A DNA stretch of 64,000 nt, taken from positions 3,415,477 to 3,479,476 of the forward strand of contig NZ_LT732535.1 of the NCBI RefSeq assembly GCF_900156915.1. The letters run 5' to 3'. The stretch is from Sediminibacillus massiliensis (lineage in GTDB: Bacteria > Bacillota > Bacilli > Bacillales > Amphibacillaceae). Below are positions 45,704 through 55,513 of this stretch, one piece after another; the stretch's first letter is position 1; each line of letters opens with the position of its first letter. The notes under the pieces are model-generated. The model was not told where the DNA came from, searched no databases, and worked only from the letters and a program-made list of their open reading frames with translations. The translations under genes and the position numbers were made by a program.

Positions 45704-47223
45704 TGAGGTATCATCCACTAACAATCGGTTTTCGTATCTTTCAATTAGTGAAAAACAGTTTATTGATTGCCATTATTCTATTTGTCATGAGGAAAGATTC
45801 CGACTTCTGGCTTATCGAGTACGGAAGATATGCATTTGTTTTATTTTTTATATGGCGGCTTTTTTATATTATTATCGCTTGGTTTTTCGAGAGGTATGAA
45901 TGGAAGGACCGTACGTTTCATATACATAAAGGGATTTTCATAAAACAAACGAGTGCTATTCCATTTTCAAAAATTCAAAATGTGACGAGGAAGACAAGTT
46001 TTTTTCACAAAATGGCGGGGCTTACTTCTTTAACTTTTGAAACGGCAATGGATGGAAAAGATGATGCAATCCACTTTGAAATTTTATCGAAGCAGCATGC
46101 CGGTTATTTGATTGAGTTAGTACAGCTAAAGGAGAAAGGCTTCCAAGAATCAGAAGCTGATAGTACTGATGAAGAGGTAGTGGATTGTCCAGAAAATGAT
46201 GTAAAACAAGAAGACGTTCACGTGCCAACTCGTACGGTTCATTTTACTCCACAAAGAAAAGACTTGTGGAAAGCAAGTTTCACTTCATTGAGCTTTCTGG
46301 CAATCATTCCGGTAATTGCTGGTGTTATGGATTATTTGGAGCCTTTTTTACCTGATGCAAACCAGGCAGAAGGCTTGTTCCGGGGGCTGATAAAAAGTGG
46401 GTGGCTGCTTTTTATCATTATTGTCATAGCCATTATTGTTGCTGTCATTTTCGGGGTTGCGAGAACATTCATCCACTATGGCAAGTATGAAATCTCTTCG
46501 GATGCAAGCCACATTTATATTGACAGAGGAATATTGGACGAAAGTTATTTTGCAATCGAAAAGAGAAAGGTTCAGGGACTGGAAATGCAGCAAACATGGT
46601 TAAAGCGGATATTTGGGTTAGCTGAAGTAAAATTAATCAGTTCTTCCAATCCTGGTAGTGGTGATGGGACGGTTAATGTTAACTCGCTCTATCCTTTTTT
46701 GCCCATGAAACAGGCTTATCAACTAATAGAAGATTTACTTCCCATTTATCGGTTGAATGGAAAATTAGAAAAGCTCCCTCGCAAGTCTTTATATATCAAG
46801 CTGTTGAAACCAAGCTGGGTTTGGATGGTGGCCACTATTGGATTAGCTTTTTTTAGACCCCGTTTCTTTCAGATGGATCAAGCTTGGTGGATTGTCAGTC
46901 TTACTCTACTTTGCTTTATTTTGTTACACCGGATTCTTGATTATATCCATACAAGATATGCAGTGACTTCAGACCAGGTGCAATGGTGGAACGGTGGCCT
47001 GACAAACCGCATGTTTATAACGAAACGGAAAAATATTATTGAAATAGCTCATTCCCAAACAATGCTGCAAAAATATTTTCATGTGGCCTCTATTAAGACG
47101 ATGAATCGTTCTATTCCGGCTCATATCGAGACCATTGATGACATTCCGCTCGCTTACGCACTGGCTATCGAAAATTGGTATTTAAATCGTCAAGAGGATG
47201 TAGAGCTTAAGATAATCGATTAA
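45700..47223 (+). CDS. PH domain-containing membrane protein (YdbT-like)
   Basis: 507 residues with three bPH2 domains, each preceded by a hydrophobic pair of helices. Domain hallmarks are AIPFSKIQNVTRKTSFFHKMAGLTSLTFETA (about 90-120), FAIEKRKVQGLEMQQTWLKRIFGLAEVKLISSS and MFITKRKNIIEIAHSQTMLQKYFHVASIKTMNRS. An acidic linker (SEADSTDEEVVDCPENDVKQED) separates the first and second units. It overlaps the YdbS-like gene by 4 bases, so they form an operon. Confidence 0.87.
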   Translation: MMRYHPLTIGFRIFQLVKNSLLIAIILFVMRKDSDFWLIEYGRYAFVLFFIWRLFYIIIAWFFERYEWKDRTFHIHKGIFIKQTSAIPFSKIQNVTRKTSFFHKMAGLTSLTFETAMDGKDDAIHFEILSKQHAGYLIELVQLKEKGFQESEADSTDEEVVDCPENDVKQEDVHVPTRTVHFTPQRKDLWKASFTSLSFLAIIPVIAGVMDYLEPFLPDANQAEGLFRGLIKSGWLLFIIIVIAIIVAVIFGVARTFIHYGKYEISSDASHIYIDRGILDESYFAIEKRKVQGLEMQQTWLKRIFGLAEVKLISSSNPGSGDGTVNVNSLYPFLPMKQAYQLIEDLLPIYRLNGKLEKLPRKSLYIKLLKPSWVWMVATIGLAFFRPRFFQMDQAWWIVSLTLLCFILLHRILDYIHTRYAVTSDQVQWWNGGLTNRMFITKRKNIIEIAHSQTMLQKYFHVASIKTMNRSIPAHIETIDDIPLAYALAIENWYLNRQEDVELKIID

Positions 47224-47390
47224 ATGAAGTACAGCCATTTGAGCCACATCTCAATCGCTGTTTCATAAAAAAATATAGAATGAAGCATACTGTCTGTTGT
47301 CAGATAGTATGCTTTTTCTTTTATCAAAACGCTTTCCCCGGGTTATCTCACACTGCTCAATTTCCCGAAAATTTGTCGCAAACTTCTTTT

Positions 47391-47438
47391 TGACCAACCC
47401 GGTCATTTGTGGTAAGTTTAAAATGACCGGGTTGGTCA
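47391..47438. promoter_or_regulatory. Twin operator of the TetR repressor
   Basis: Two 15-base palindromes of the form TGACC-N5-GGTCA: TGACCAACCCGGTCA at 47391-47405 and TGACCGGGTTGGTCA at 47424-47438. Together they form an 18-base perfect inverted repeat with a 12-base spacer, directly before the TetR gene. Two TetR dimers could bind. Autoregulation of the exporter operon is implied. Confidence 0.85.
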
Positions 47439-47444
47439 TTTGTT

Positions 47445-48098
47445 GTGAGAGGAGTCAGAAACATTAATAATAAATTTTTCAGTTTGAAGACGGAAAAGCA
47501 GGAACGCATTGTCAATGCTGCAATGAAACAATTTGTGCAGAACGGTTTTGAGAAAGCATCTACAAACGAAATAGTCAAAGAAGCAGAGATTTCGAAAGGC
47601 TCGTTGTTCAATTATTTTAATAATAAAAAAGACTTGTACCTGTATTTGATCGATGAAGCAATTAAAATTCTGGATGTTATCTTTGGTGAAATGGACTTGG
47701 AAGAAAGGGATCTTTTTAAACGCATCAGTCAGGTAGGGTTGGTCAAGTTAAAGATACAACAAAAGTATCCGTTAGTATTTGATTTTCTGAAAGCGACCCG
47801 GGAGGAAGAAGCTGCAGAAGTCAAACAAGATGTTGAACGAATAATGGGTAATATTATGGAGAACGGTTTGAATAGAATCTATGAAAACATCGACTGGTCA
47901 AAGTTCCGGGAAGATATCGATCCTGAAAAAGCCCTTCATATCCTGAATTGGACGATGGTCGGCTTTGGGGAAATGCAAATGGAAAAAATCAAATCTTTTA
48001 AGAACATGGAGACGGGGCTTGGAATGGAGCTGATCAATGAATGGAACAGCTATTCAGACATTTTGAAACGTTGTTTCTATAAAGAAGCGGGGGATTGA
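47445..48098 (+). CDS. TetR family transcriptional regulator
   Basis: 217 residues. N-terminal helix-turn-helix KQERIVNAAMKQFVQNGFEKASTNEIVKEAEISKGSLFNYFNNKKDLYLYL (about 17-66) is typical of TetR. The C-terminal ligand domain has no specific resemblance. The start is uncertain: the GTG at 47445 gives MRGVRNINNKFF but overlaps a GAGAGGAG that could serve a later start. The TTG 39 bases further on (47484) would give MKTEKQERIV. The gene is 3 bases from the ABC ATPase gene, and the twin operator lies upstream, so it represses the exporter operon. Confidence 0.9.
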   Translation: MRGVRNINNKFFSLKTEKQERIVNAAMKQFVQNGFEKASTNEIVKEAEISKGSLFNYFNNKKDLYLYLIDEAIKILDVIFGEMDLEERDLFKRISQVGLVKLKIQQKYPLVFDFLKATREEEAAEVKQDVERIMGNIMENGLNRIYENIDWSKFREDIDPEKALHILNWTMVGFGEMQMEKIKSFKNMETGLGMELINEWNSYSDILKRCFYKEAGD

Positions 48099-48101
48099 GC
48101 G

Positions 48102-49010
48102 ATGAGCTTATTAAAAGTGACCAATTTAACTAAAAGGTTTGGCAAATTCACTGCCTTGGATGGGGTTAATTTCGAAGTGGAGAATGGGGAAGTGTTAGGC
48201 TTTATCGGACCGAATGGAGCAGGTAAATCGACCACGATCAGGGTGATGTTAGGAATAATAAAGGCAACAAGTGGTGAAGTGAAGATTTTTGACAAGGACG
48301 CCTGGAAGGACGCAGTAGAAATTCATAAACGGATTGCTTATGTGCCGGGCGACGTGAATTTATGGCCCAACTTGACCGGTGGAGAGGTCATCGATTTGTT
48401 TGGAAAATTAAATGGTCAAACAAATAAGGGAAAGCGCGATGAATTAATAAAGAAGTTTGATTTGGATCCATCAAAAAAGTGTCGGACCTATTCCAAAGGA
48501 AACCGTCAAAAGGTCGCCCTTGTTGCTGCCTTTTCCACGGATGCAGACCTATATATTCTGGATGAGCCCACTTCTGGTCTAGATCCGTTGATGGAAAAGG
48601 TTTTTCAGGAATGCGTGATGGATGTTAAGAGACAAGGCAAAAGTGTACTGCTTTCCAGTCATATTTTATCAGAGGTAGAAAAGCTGTGCGACCGGGTCAG
48701 CATCATCCGGCAAGGCAAGATTATTGAATCCGGATCTTTAAATGAATTGCGGCATTTGACCCGGACCCAAATGCTGGTCGACACCAAACAGCCCGTCACG
48801 GGTTTACAAGACATGGAAGGGATCCATGAGTTGGAACAAACTGATCAAGGTTTATCTTTTCAGGTTGATAGTGACAAAATGGATGTAGTGATCAAGCATA
48901 TCAGTCAATTTGGTATCGTTAAGCTGGAAAGTGCGCCTCCGACTTTGGAAGATTTGTTTATGCGCCATTATGAAGGGACGAATAAAACGGGAGTAGGTGA
49001 TGAGCGGTGA
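48102..49010 (+). CDS. ABC transporter ATP-binding protein (drug/antibiotic export type)
   Basis: 302 residues. Walker A GPNGAGKST (about 37-45), signature-like motif YSKGNRQK, Walker B LYILDEPTSGLDP and the switch His in LLSSHIL. The C-terminal about 80 residues are the accessory domain typical of DrrA/CcmA-type ATPases. It overlaps the following permease gene by 4 bases. As in other TetR-ATPase-permease triplets, the complex probably exports a hydrophobic toxic compound that is also the TetR ligand. Confidence 0.93.
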   Translation: MSLLKVTNLTKRFGKFTALDGVNFEVENGEVLGFIGPNGAGKSTTIRVMLGIIKATSGEVKIFDKDAWKDAVEIHKRIAYVPGDVNLWPNLTGGEVIDLFGKLNGQTNKGKRDELIKKFDLDPSKKCRTYSKGNRQKVALVAAFSTDADLYILDEPTSGLDPLMEKVFQECVMDVKRQGKSVLLSSHILSEVEKLCDRVSIIRQGKIIESGSLNELRHLTRTQMLVDTKQPVTGLQDMEGIHELEQTDQGLSFQVDSDKMDVVIKHISQFGIVKLESAPPTLEDLFMRHYEGTNKTGVGDER

Positions 49011-50611
49011 TGACTGGCGATTTAGGTGCCAAGATGGGTTCTCTCTCCCGGTTCATTTTCCGGCTTGATCGGTTCCGGATCCTTGTTTGGATTATTGCTC
49101 TGACTTTTTTTACGATAATTGTGCCAACTGCTTTTCGGGATTTATACGGTTCCCAAGAGGAAAGAGATGCGATGGCACAGACGATGGCAAACCCGGCGAT
49201 GACAGCCATGACAGGTCCTGCAGATTTAAGTAATTATACAATGGGTGTTATGACAGCTCATCAAATGTTGCTTATGACTGCTGCAGTGGTGGGACTGATG
49301 AGTATTCTGCTTGTCACCCGCCATACTCGAGCCGATGAAGAGGATGGCCGCCTTGAAATGATCCGTGCATTGCCAACAGGACGCCTTTCCTATTTGAATG
49401 CATCGTTACTGGTTATAACCTTGACATGTGGGGGACTGGCACTGATTAATGGTCTAGGCCTATATGCACTTGGCATTGAGAGTATGAATTTGGAAGGTTC
49501 TTTATTGTACGGCACAGCCTTGGGTGCTACCGGTACTTTTTTCGCTGGTGTAACTGCTGTGTTCGCGCAGTTGTCTGACAGTTCACGGGGCACAATTGGT
49601 TACTCGATTTCTGTACTGCTGATTGCTTATCTTTTTCGAGCTGTTACAGACGTAAGCAACGAAGGATTATCCTGGATATCACCATTGGCCTGGGTAACCA
49701 AGGCGGAGGTTTATGATACGAATAATTGGTGGCCGATCGTGTTGATGATCACTGTTTCTTTTGTTCTATATATTGCGGCGAATTACTTGAATGCCATCCG
49801 GGACCTCGACCGCGGCTTTCTGCCATCCAAACCAGGCAGAACAAACGCCTCTCGGTTTTTGCAAAGTCCGATCGGTCTTGCTTTAAGGCTGCAGCGGACG
49901 GGAATCATCTCATGGGCGATTGGGATGTATGTGTTAGGTGCGTCTTACGGATCCGTTTTAGGGGATCTGGAATCGTTTTTTTCTGAAAATGAAACGATGA
50001 AACAGCTGCTCCAGCCAGCGGAAGGGGTAACTTTGGTTGAACAATTTATACCTATGTTGATGATCGTCGTATCCCTGCTCGCAACAGTCCCTCCCGTTAT
50101 GGCTGCAAATAAGCTGCGTGGGGAAGAGAAAAAGGATCGGATTGTCAATATTTTGGCCAGATCAGTTTCCAGAAAAAAACTATTAGGAAGTTATTTCCTC
50201 ATATCAGTCATCAATGGTTTTGTCATGATTTCGCTCGCTGCATTTGGTCTTTGGTCTGCAGGAACGGCAATGGTCGAAGGAGGATTATCATTCGAGATGA
50301 TTATTGGGGCAGCATTGTCTTATTATCCGGCAATGCTTGTCATGATCGGGGTGGCAATTCTATTGATCGGGGTTTTCCCAAAGACAACCAGCTTCATTTG
50401 GCTGTATGTATTTTATTCCTTTATCGTCCTGTATTTAGGCGGATTATTCCAGTTCTCTGACTGGATTGGCAAGATTTCTCCTTTTGGCCATGTTCCACAA
50501 ATACCGATCGAAGATTTCGCCTACATGCCGTTGATACTATTGACAGTTCTTGCGTTCGTTTTGATAATAATTGGATTTATCGGTTTTAACAAACGGGATA
50601 TAGAAAATTGA
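49007..50611 (+). CDS. ABC-2 type exporter permease (12-helix, polyketide-exporter-like)
   Basis: 534 residues with about 12 membrane segments in two related halves (first half starting SLSRFIFRLDRFRILVWIIALTFFTIIVPTAF, second half starting GLALRLQRTGIISWAIGMYVLGASYGSVLGDL). Conserved TRHTRADEEDGRLEMIRALPTGR and its second-half equivalent ANKLRGEEKKDRIVNILARSVSRKKLLGSY are the coupling regions contacting the ATPase. It belongs to the large permeases annotated as exporters of polyketide antibiotics. Confidence 0.9.
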   Translation: MMTGDLGAKMGSLSRFIFRLDRFRILVWIIALTFFTIIVPTAFRDLYGSQEERDAMAQTMANPAMTAMTGPADLSNYTMGVMTAHQMLLMTAAVVGLMSILLVTRHTRADEEDGRLEMIRALPTGRLSYLNASLLVITLTCGGLALINGLGLYALGIESMNLEGSLLYGTALGATGTFFAGVTAVFAQLSDSSRGTIGYSISVLLIAYLFRAVTDVSNEGLSWISPLAWVTKAEVYDTNNWWPIVLMITVSFVLYIAANYLNAIRDLDRGFLPSKPGRTNASRFLQSPIGLALRLQRTGIISWAIGMYVLGASYGSVLGDLESFFSENETMKQLLQPAEGVTLVEQFIPMLMIVVSLLATVPPVMAANKLRGEEKKDRIVNILARSVSRKKLLGSYFLISVINGFVMISLAAFGLWSAGTAMVEGGLSFEMIIGAALSYYPAMLVMIGVAILLIGVFPKTTSFIWLYVFYSFIVLYLGGLFQFSDWIGKISPFGHVPQIPIEDFAYMPLILLTVLAFVLIIIGFIGFNKRDIEN

Positions 50612-50615
50612 AAAT

Positions 50616-50648
50616 AAGTGCCCCTGGTGTATGCCAGAGGCACTTTGG
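50616..50648 (+). terminator. Hairpin after the exporter operon
   Basis: AAGTGCCCCTGG / CCAGAGGCACTT with a short loop. The T-tract is poor (TGGTT). Confidence 0.6.
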
Positions 50649-50756
50649 TTATGGAAGCCGGCATAGAAGGATTCACCATCATGTATGTTGAATTTATAGG
50701 GACAGGGAGCCGTTTACAGTCTTAAATTAAGTGAATATCCTAAGGAGGAAACTGGC

Positions 50757-51233
50757 TTGACCATTCGATTTGAAGTGAAAAAATCCATGCAAGTACCAAA
50801 ACAAAAAGCCTATGAAGGATTGCTGGATCTAGATTCCGCAAAACAGTGGATGCAAGGATTAGTAAGAATTGAGCGATTGGACGAAGGGGCGATTGATGAG
50901 GGAAGTGAGTGGAAAGAAACAAGGAAAATATTTGGAAAAGAGGCAACAGAACATTTCGAAGTGCAGGAACTCCGGGAACCGGATAAGATCGTGCTGCGCT
51001 GCGATGGAACGAAGGGGACAACTGGCAAAGGGGAATACGTATTTACATACACGCTTGTCTCCACGACGGATCAAACAGAGGTTACTTTAGATGGCGAAAT
51101 AAATGGACTTACCGGTTTGTCCAAGATGTTCGGGAAGATGATGGCAGGCACTTTTAAGAAAGCCTGTGCGAAAGACTTGGATGCGTTGAAAGGATACTTG
51201 GAAAAGAAAACTGTATATGAAATAAAGGAGTAG
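50757..51233 (+). CDS. SRPBCC (START-like) domain protein
   Basis: 158 residues folding as a helix-grip domain: FEVKKSMQVPKQKAYEGLLDLDSAKQWMQGLVRIERLDEG, GSEWKETRKIFGKEATEHFEVQELREPDKIVLRCDG and a long C-terminal helix LSKMFGKMMAGTFKKACAKDLDALKGYLEKK. Such proteins bind hydrophobic ligands. No catalytic function is indicated. The TTG start at 50757 follows AAGGAGGAAA. The next gene starts 2 bases after its stop, so the two form an operon. Confidence 0.83.
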   Translation: MTIRFEVKKSMQVPKQKAYEGLLDLDSAKQWMQGLVRIERLDEGAIDEGSEWKETRKIFGKEATEHFEVQELREPDKIVLRCDGTKGTTGKGEYVFTYTLVSTTDQTEVTLDGEINGLTGLSKMFGKMMAGTFKKACAKDLDALKGYLEKKTVYEIKE

Positions 51234-51235
51234 TT

Positions 51236-51886
51236 ATGACTATCATTGATAAATTGAACTTGAATAAGTACCAAAATCTTGCAGTGATTCATGAACCGGT
51301 TGATTATGAGGTGTTTAATGGGTATCGGGCATCATTCTCGACTAACCATGATGCTATTTTCATTTTCGTCGAAACAACCGAGGAGATGGTAAGACACACC
51401 AATAGTATCCTGGATAATGGGCTATTGCTTGAAAAAGGGTACTTATTTTTTGCTTATCCGAAAAAAGGCAACAAGCGATATGATACGTTTATACACAGAG
51501 ACGATATATTCCCTGCAATGAAAGTCGGAGAAAAAGGATATGTTGGAGATAGTGATTTGAAATTCTCCCGTATGGTGAGTATGGACGACGTATTTACGGT
51601 TATCGGATTAAAGCGGGAGAAGAGAACAGTTAAGCGGTCATCGGCCCCGAGTCAGTGTGTGGCAGATTATGAAGAACATGTAAAAGATATAGAGAACATG
51701 TTAGCAGACGATCCAAATGTGCTGATATTTTTTCAAGGCCTGACACCAGGCTATCAAAGGGATTGGGCTCGGTATATCTTTTCAGCAAAGCAACAGAAGA
51801 CAAAGGAAAAGCGCCAGGTACAAATGGTCGATATTCTCTCACAAGGATATAAATCAATCGATTTATTCAGGCAAAGGAAGAAATAG
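51236..51886 (+). CDS. YdeI/OmpD-associated-like protein
   Basis: 216 residues. The C-terminal half (FFQGLTPGYQRDWARYIFSAKQQKTKEKRQVQMVDILSQGYKSIDLF) is the OmdA/YdeI-type motif of bacteriocin-protection-like proteins. The N-terminal about 130 residues (NLNKYQNLAVIHEPVDYEVFNGYRASFSTNHDAIFIFVETTEEM) form a DUF-type alpha/beta domain I do not recognise with certainty. It is co-transcribed with the SRPBCC gene. No membrane segment or signal peptide. Confidence 0.75.
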   Translation: MTIIDKLNLNKYQNLAVIHEPVDYEVFNGYRASFSTNHDAIFIFVETTEEMVRHTNSILDNGLLLEKGYLFFAYPKKGNKRYDTFIHRDDIFPAMKVGEKGYVGDSDLKFSRMVSMDDVFTVIGLKREKRTVKRSSAPSQCVADYEEHVKDIENMLADDPNVLIFFQGLTPGYQRDWARYIFSAKQQKTKEKRQVQMVDILSQGYKSIDLFRQRKK

Positions 51887-52038
51887 CACTTTTAGGATTA
51901 AAAGTTATTTTGAATAACAGTGATGAAATGTTTCCACCTGATTTCCGGCAAGCACGGTACACGAAGAAGGACTGTCCGATAAGATTCTGCTAAAATTGTC
52001 TATACGATAATCGTGCAAGTGTGGAGAGGAGTATCAAC

Positions 52039-52587
52039 ATGGTTCAATTACAAGGCGTACTGCCTGCTATAAGAAGCATGAAGGACTTTGATCAAGTTCT
52101 TTCGAGCGACAAGGAATGCGTTATTTTCCTCGAATCACGCATATCCCAAATTTCCAGTCTTGTTGCTTATGCGAAAAAAAGCGGAAAAAAGGTGCTTGTT
52201 CATGCTGATCTTATTCAAGGATTAAAAGCGGATGACTACGGTGTTGAATATTTGGTGCACGACCTGAAAGTAGATGGTATTTTGTCGACAAGAGGGAATG
52301 TGATATCACTCGCCAAGAAACACAAGATAATTGCTGTTCAACGCTTGTTTGCCCTGGACAGTCAGGCAATTAATCATAACGTTAAGCTGGTTGAACGGCT
52401 GAAGCCAGACTACATAGAAGTGCTGCCGGGAATCGCGCCGTCTATATTGGCTGAAATTAACGAGCGTACCGGTCTGCCGATCATCGCAGGTGGATTGATA
52501 CGAACAGATCAAGACGTGAAAAATGCCTTGGATAGTGGGGCGGTAGCAGTGACCACTTCCCGCTCGGAATTGTGGAATAGTAAATAA
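52039..52587 (+). CDS. glpP: Glycerol-3-phosphate-responsive antiterminator GlpP
   Basis: 182-residue RNA-binding antiterminator that, with glycerol-3-phosphate bound, lets transcription pass the leader terminators of glpFK and glpD. The TIM-barrel-like sequence shows the family markers CVIFLESRISQISSLVAYAKKSGKKVLVHADLIQGLKADDYG, VDGILSTRGNVISLAKKHKIIAVQRLFALDSQAI and PDYIEVLPGIAPSILAEI. The start ATG 52039 has GAGAGGAG upstream. The GTG at 52021 lacks one. It heads the glp region in the order glpP-glpF-glpK-glpD, as in B. subtilis. Confidence 0.94.
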   Translation: MVQLQGVLPAIRSMKDFDQVLSSDKECVIFLESRISQISSLVAYAKKSGKKVLVHADLIQGLKADDYGVEYLVHDLKVDGILSTRGNVISLAKKHKIIAVQRLFALDSQAINHNVKLVERLKPDYIEVLPGIAPSILAEINERTGLPIIAGGLIRTDQDVKNALDSGAVAVTTSRSELWNSK

Positions 52588-52600
52588 CGGTCCAGTATAA

Positions 52601-52648
52601 TGCCCGGCATTTCTTATAATACAGGAATGCCGGGCTATTTTTTCTGGG
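52601..52648 (+). terminator. Terminator of glpP
   Basis: Stem GCCCGGCATTTC / GAATGCCGGGC followed by TATTTTTTC. Confidence 0.88.
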
Positions 52649-52666
52649 AAAAAATCCACTCATATG

Positions 52667-52695
52667 TTGACAGCGTTTTCAGTTTATATTAATCT
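52667..52695 (+). promoter_or_regulatory. glpFK promoter with overlapping cre site
   Basis: TTGACA, 17-base spacer, TAATCT. The bases TTGACAGCGTTTTCA (52667-52681) fit the catabolite-responsive element WTGNAANCGNWNNCW with one mismatch and overlap the -35 box, so CcpA repression of glycerol uptake is likely. Confidence 0.75.
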
Positions 52696-52730
52696 AGTAT
52701 TAACAAGTTAAGTAAATGTGTTAGAGAAGT

Positions 52731-52804
52731 GGAGCCCACACAGCAAACCGTGTACTTTTCCTAGGTATAAAGTACATGGGTGATTGTTGTGTGGGCTTTT
52801 TTGC
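52731..52804 (+). promoter_or_regulatory. GlpP-controlled leader terminator before glpF
   Basis: Long stem with GGAGCCCACACA on the left and TGTGTGGGC on the right, closing an inner TGTACTTT / AAAGTACA stem, followed by TTTTTTG. It starts about 38 bases after the predicted -10 box and 130 bases before glpF. The left arm GGAGNCCACAC is shared with the leader of glpD. This is the arrangement of the GlpP antitermination sites of B. subtilis. Confidence 0.87.
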
Positions 52805-52934
52805 GTTATTTTAATTGATGAGATGAGTTAGGTAGTATCAGAGATACTTTGCCATACATTTCGAGGGCCCTACCAATAGAGAGCACATATGCGAAATTTG
52901 TTGATGGAACCACTATATTATCCTTAAGGGGTGG

Positions 52935-53792
52935 ATGGAGTTGTCAGAGTTCTTAGCAGAAATTATCGGTACCATGATTTTAATCATATTTGGCGGTGGC
53001 GTTGTTGGCGGCGTTGTATTGAAGAAAACAAAAGCGGAAGGTGCAGGCTGGGTCTTGATTACAATTGGCTGGGGATTAGCCGTCACAATGGGGGTATATG
53101 CTGTGGGAAATGTTTCCGGAGCACACTTGAATCCTGCTGTCACACTGGGATTTGCTTCTGTTGGAGAATTTCCTTGGGCCAAGGTGCCAATGTATATTTC
53201 GGCACAAATGATCGGCGCCTTTATCGGTGCGGTAATTGTCTTTTTGCAATACTTGCCACATTGGAAGGAAACAGAAGACCAAGGTGCCAAACTTGCAGTC
53301 TTTTCAACAGATCCGGCGGTCAGGAGTCCGTTATCTAATTTAGTAAGTGAAATTATCGGTACTTTTGTCCTTGTCATGGGATTGCTGTTCATCGGTGCCA
53401 ACAGCTTCACTGAAGGACTCAATCCAGCGATTGTAGGGTTGTTGATCATGGCGATTGGAATGTCTCTGGGTGGAACCACAGGTTATGCGATTAATCCAGC
53501 CCGTGATCTAGGGCCGAGGATTGCTCATGCTGTTCTACCGATAATAGGTAAAGGGAAATCTGATTGGAGCTATGCTTGGATACCGGTTGCAGGGCCGGCG
53601 ATCGGCGGTATATATGGAGCATTGTTCTATCGTGCTATTTTTGCAAATGAGTATGGCTTAAGCTTCTGGGCCGTAACAGGAATTATTGTCGTCATTATGA
53701 TAGTGGCAACAAACATCGAACTGAAAAAAGGCAATGTATCCGTAACTAGCAACGTTAATAACAACAGTTTGAAAAAAGTAAAAAACATATAA
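52935..53792 (+). CDS. glpF: Glycerol uptake facilitator GlpF (aquaglyceroporin)
   Basis: 285 residues, MIP family channel with six membrane helices and the two pore half-helices: HLNPAVT near residue 62 and INPARDLGPR near 193. The Asp after the second NPAR is the mark of glycerol-conducting members. AAGGGGTGG precedes the ATG. A 15-base gap separates it from glpK. The operon is controlled by the leader terminator and cre-like site upstream. Confidence 0.95.
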   Translation: MELSEFLAEIIGTMILIIFGGGVVGGVVLKKTKAEGAGWVLITIGWGLAVTMGVYAVGNVSGAHLNPAVTLGFASVGEFPWAKVPMYISAQMIGAFIGAVIVFLQYLPHWKETEDQGAKLAVFSTDPAVRSPLSNLVSEIIGTFVLVMGLLFIGANSFTEGLNPAIVGLLIMAIGMSLGGTTGYAINPARDLGPRIAHAVLPIIGKGKSDWSYAWIPVAGPAIGGIYGALFYRAIFANEYGLSFWAVTGIIVVIMIVATNIELKKGNVSVTSNVNNNSLKKVKNI

Positions 53793-53795
53793 TAA

Positions 53796-55298
<1,503 letters not shown>

Positions 55299-55372
55299 AA
55301 TAAGTATTATTAGTCGCATTCTGTGATAAAACTTGTTATAATGAAGATACAAGTTAATATTTCGTTCGGAGA

Positions 55373-55437
55373 TAAGGAGACCACACGATCACTAAGGATA
55401 GTATTATCCTAGGGTTTGTTGTGGTCTCTTTTTTTCT
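55373..55437 (+). promoter_or_regulatory. GlpP-controlled leader terminator before glpD
   Basis: Stem GGAGACCACAC / GTTGTGGTCTC with an inner AGGATAGTA / TATTATCCT stem, followed by TTTTTTTCTTT. A TATAAT box lies at 55337-55342. The left arm matches that of the glpF leader (GGAGCCCACAC). Antitermination by GlpP is inferred. Confidence 0.87.
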
Positions 55438-55513
55438 TTAATCCAGTTGTTTTTCTTGAGGACATGGAGAAAACAAGATGAACATCGTTTAAATTATAAA
55501 GGAGCGATGGAAA

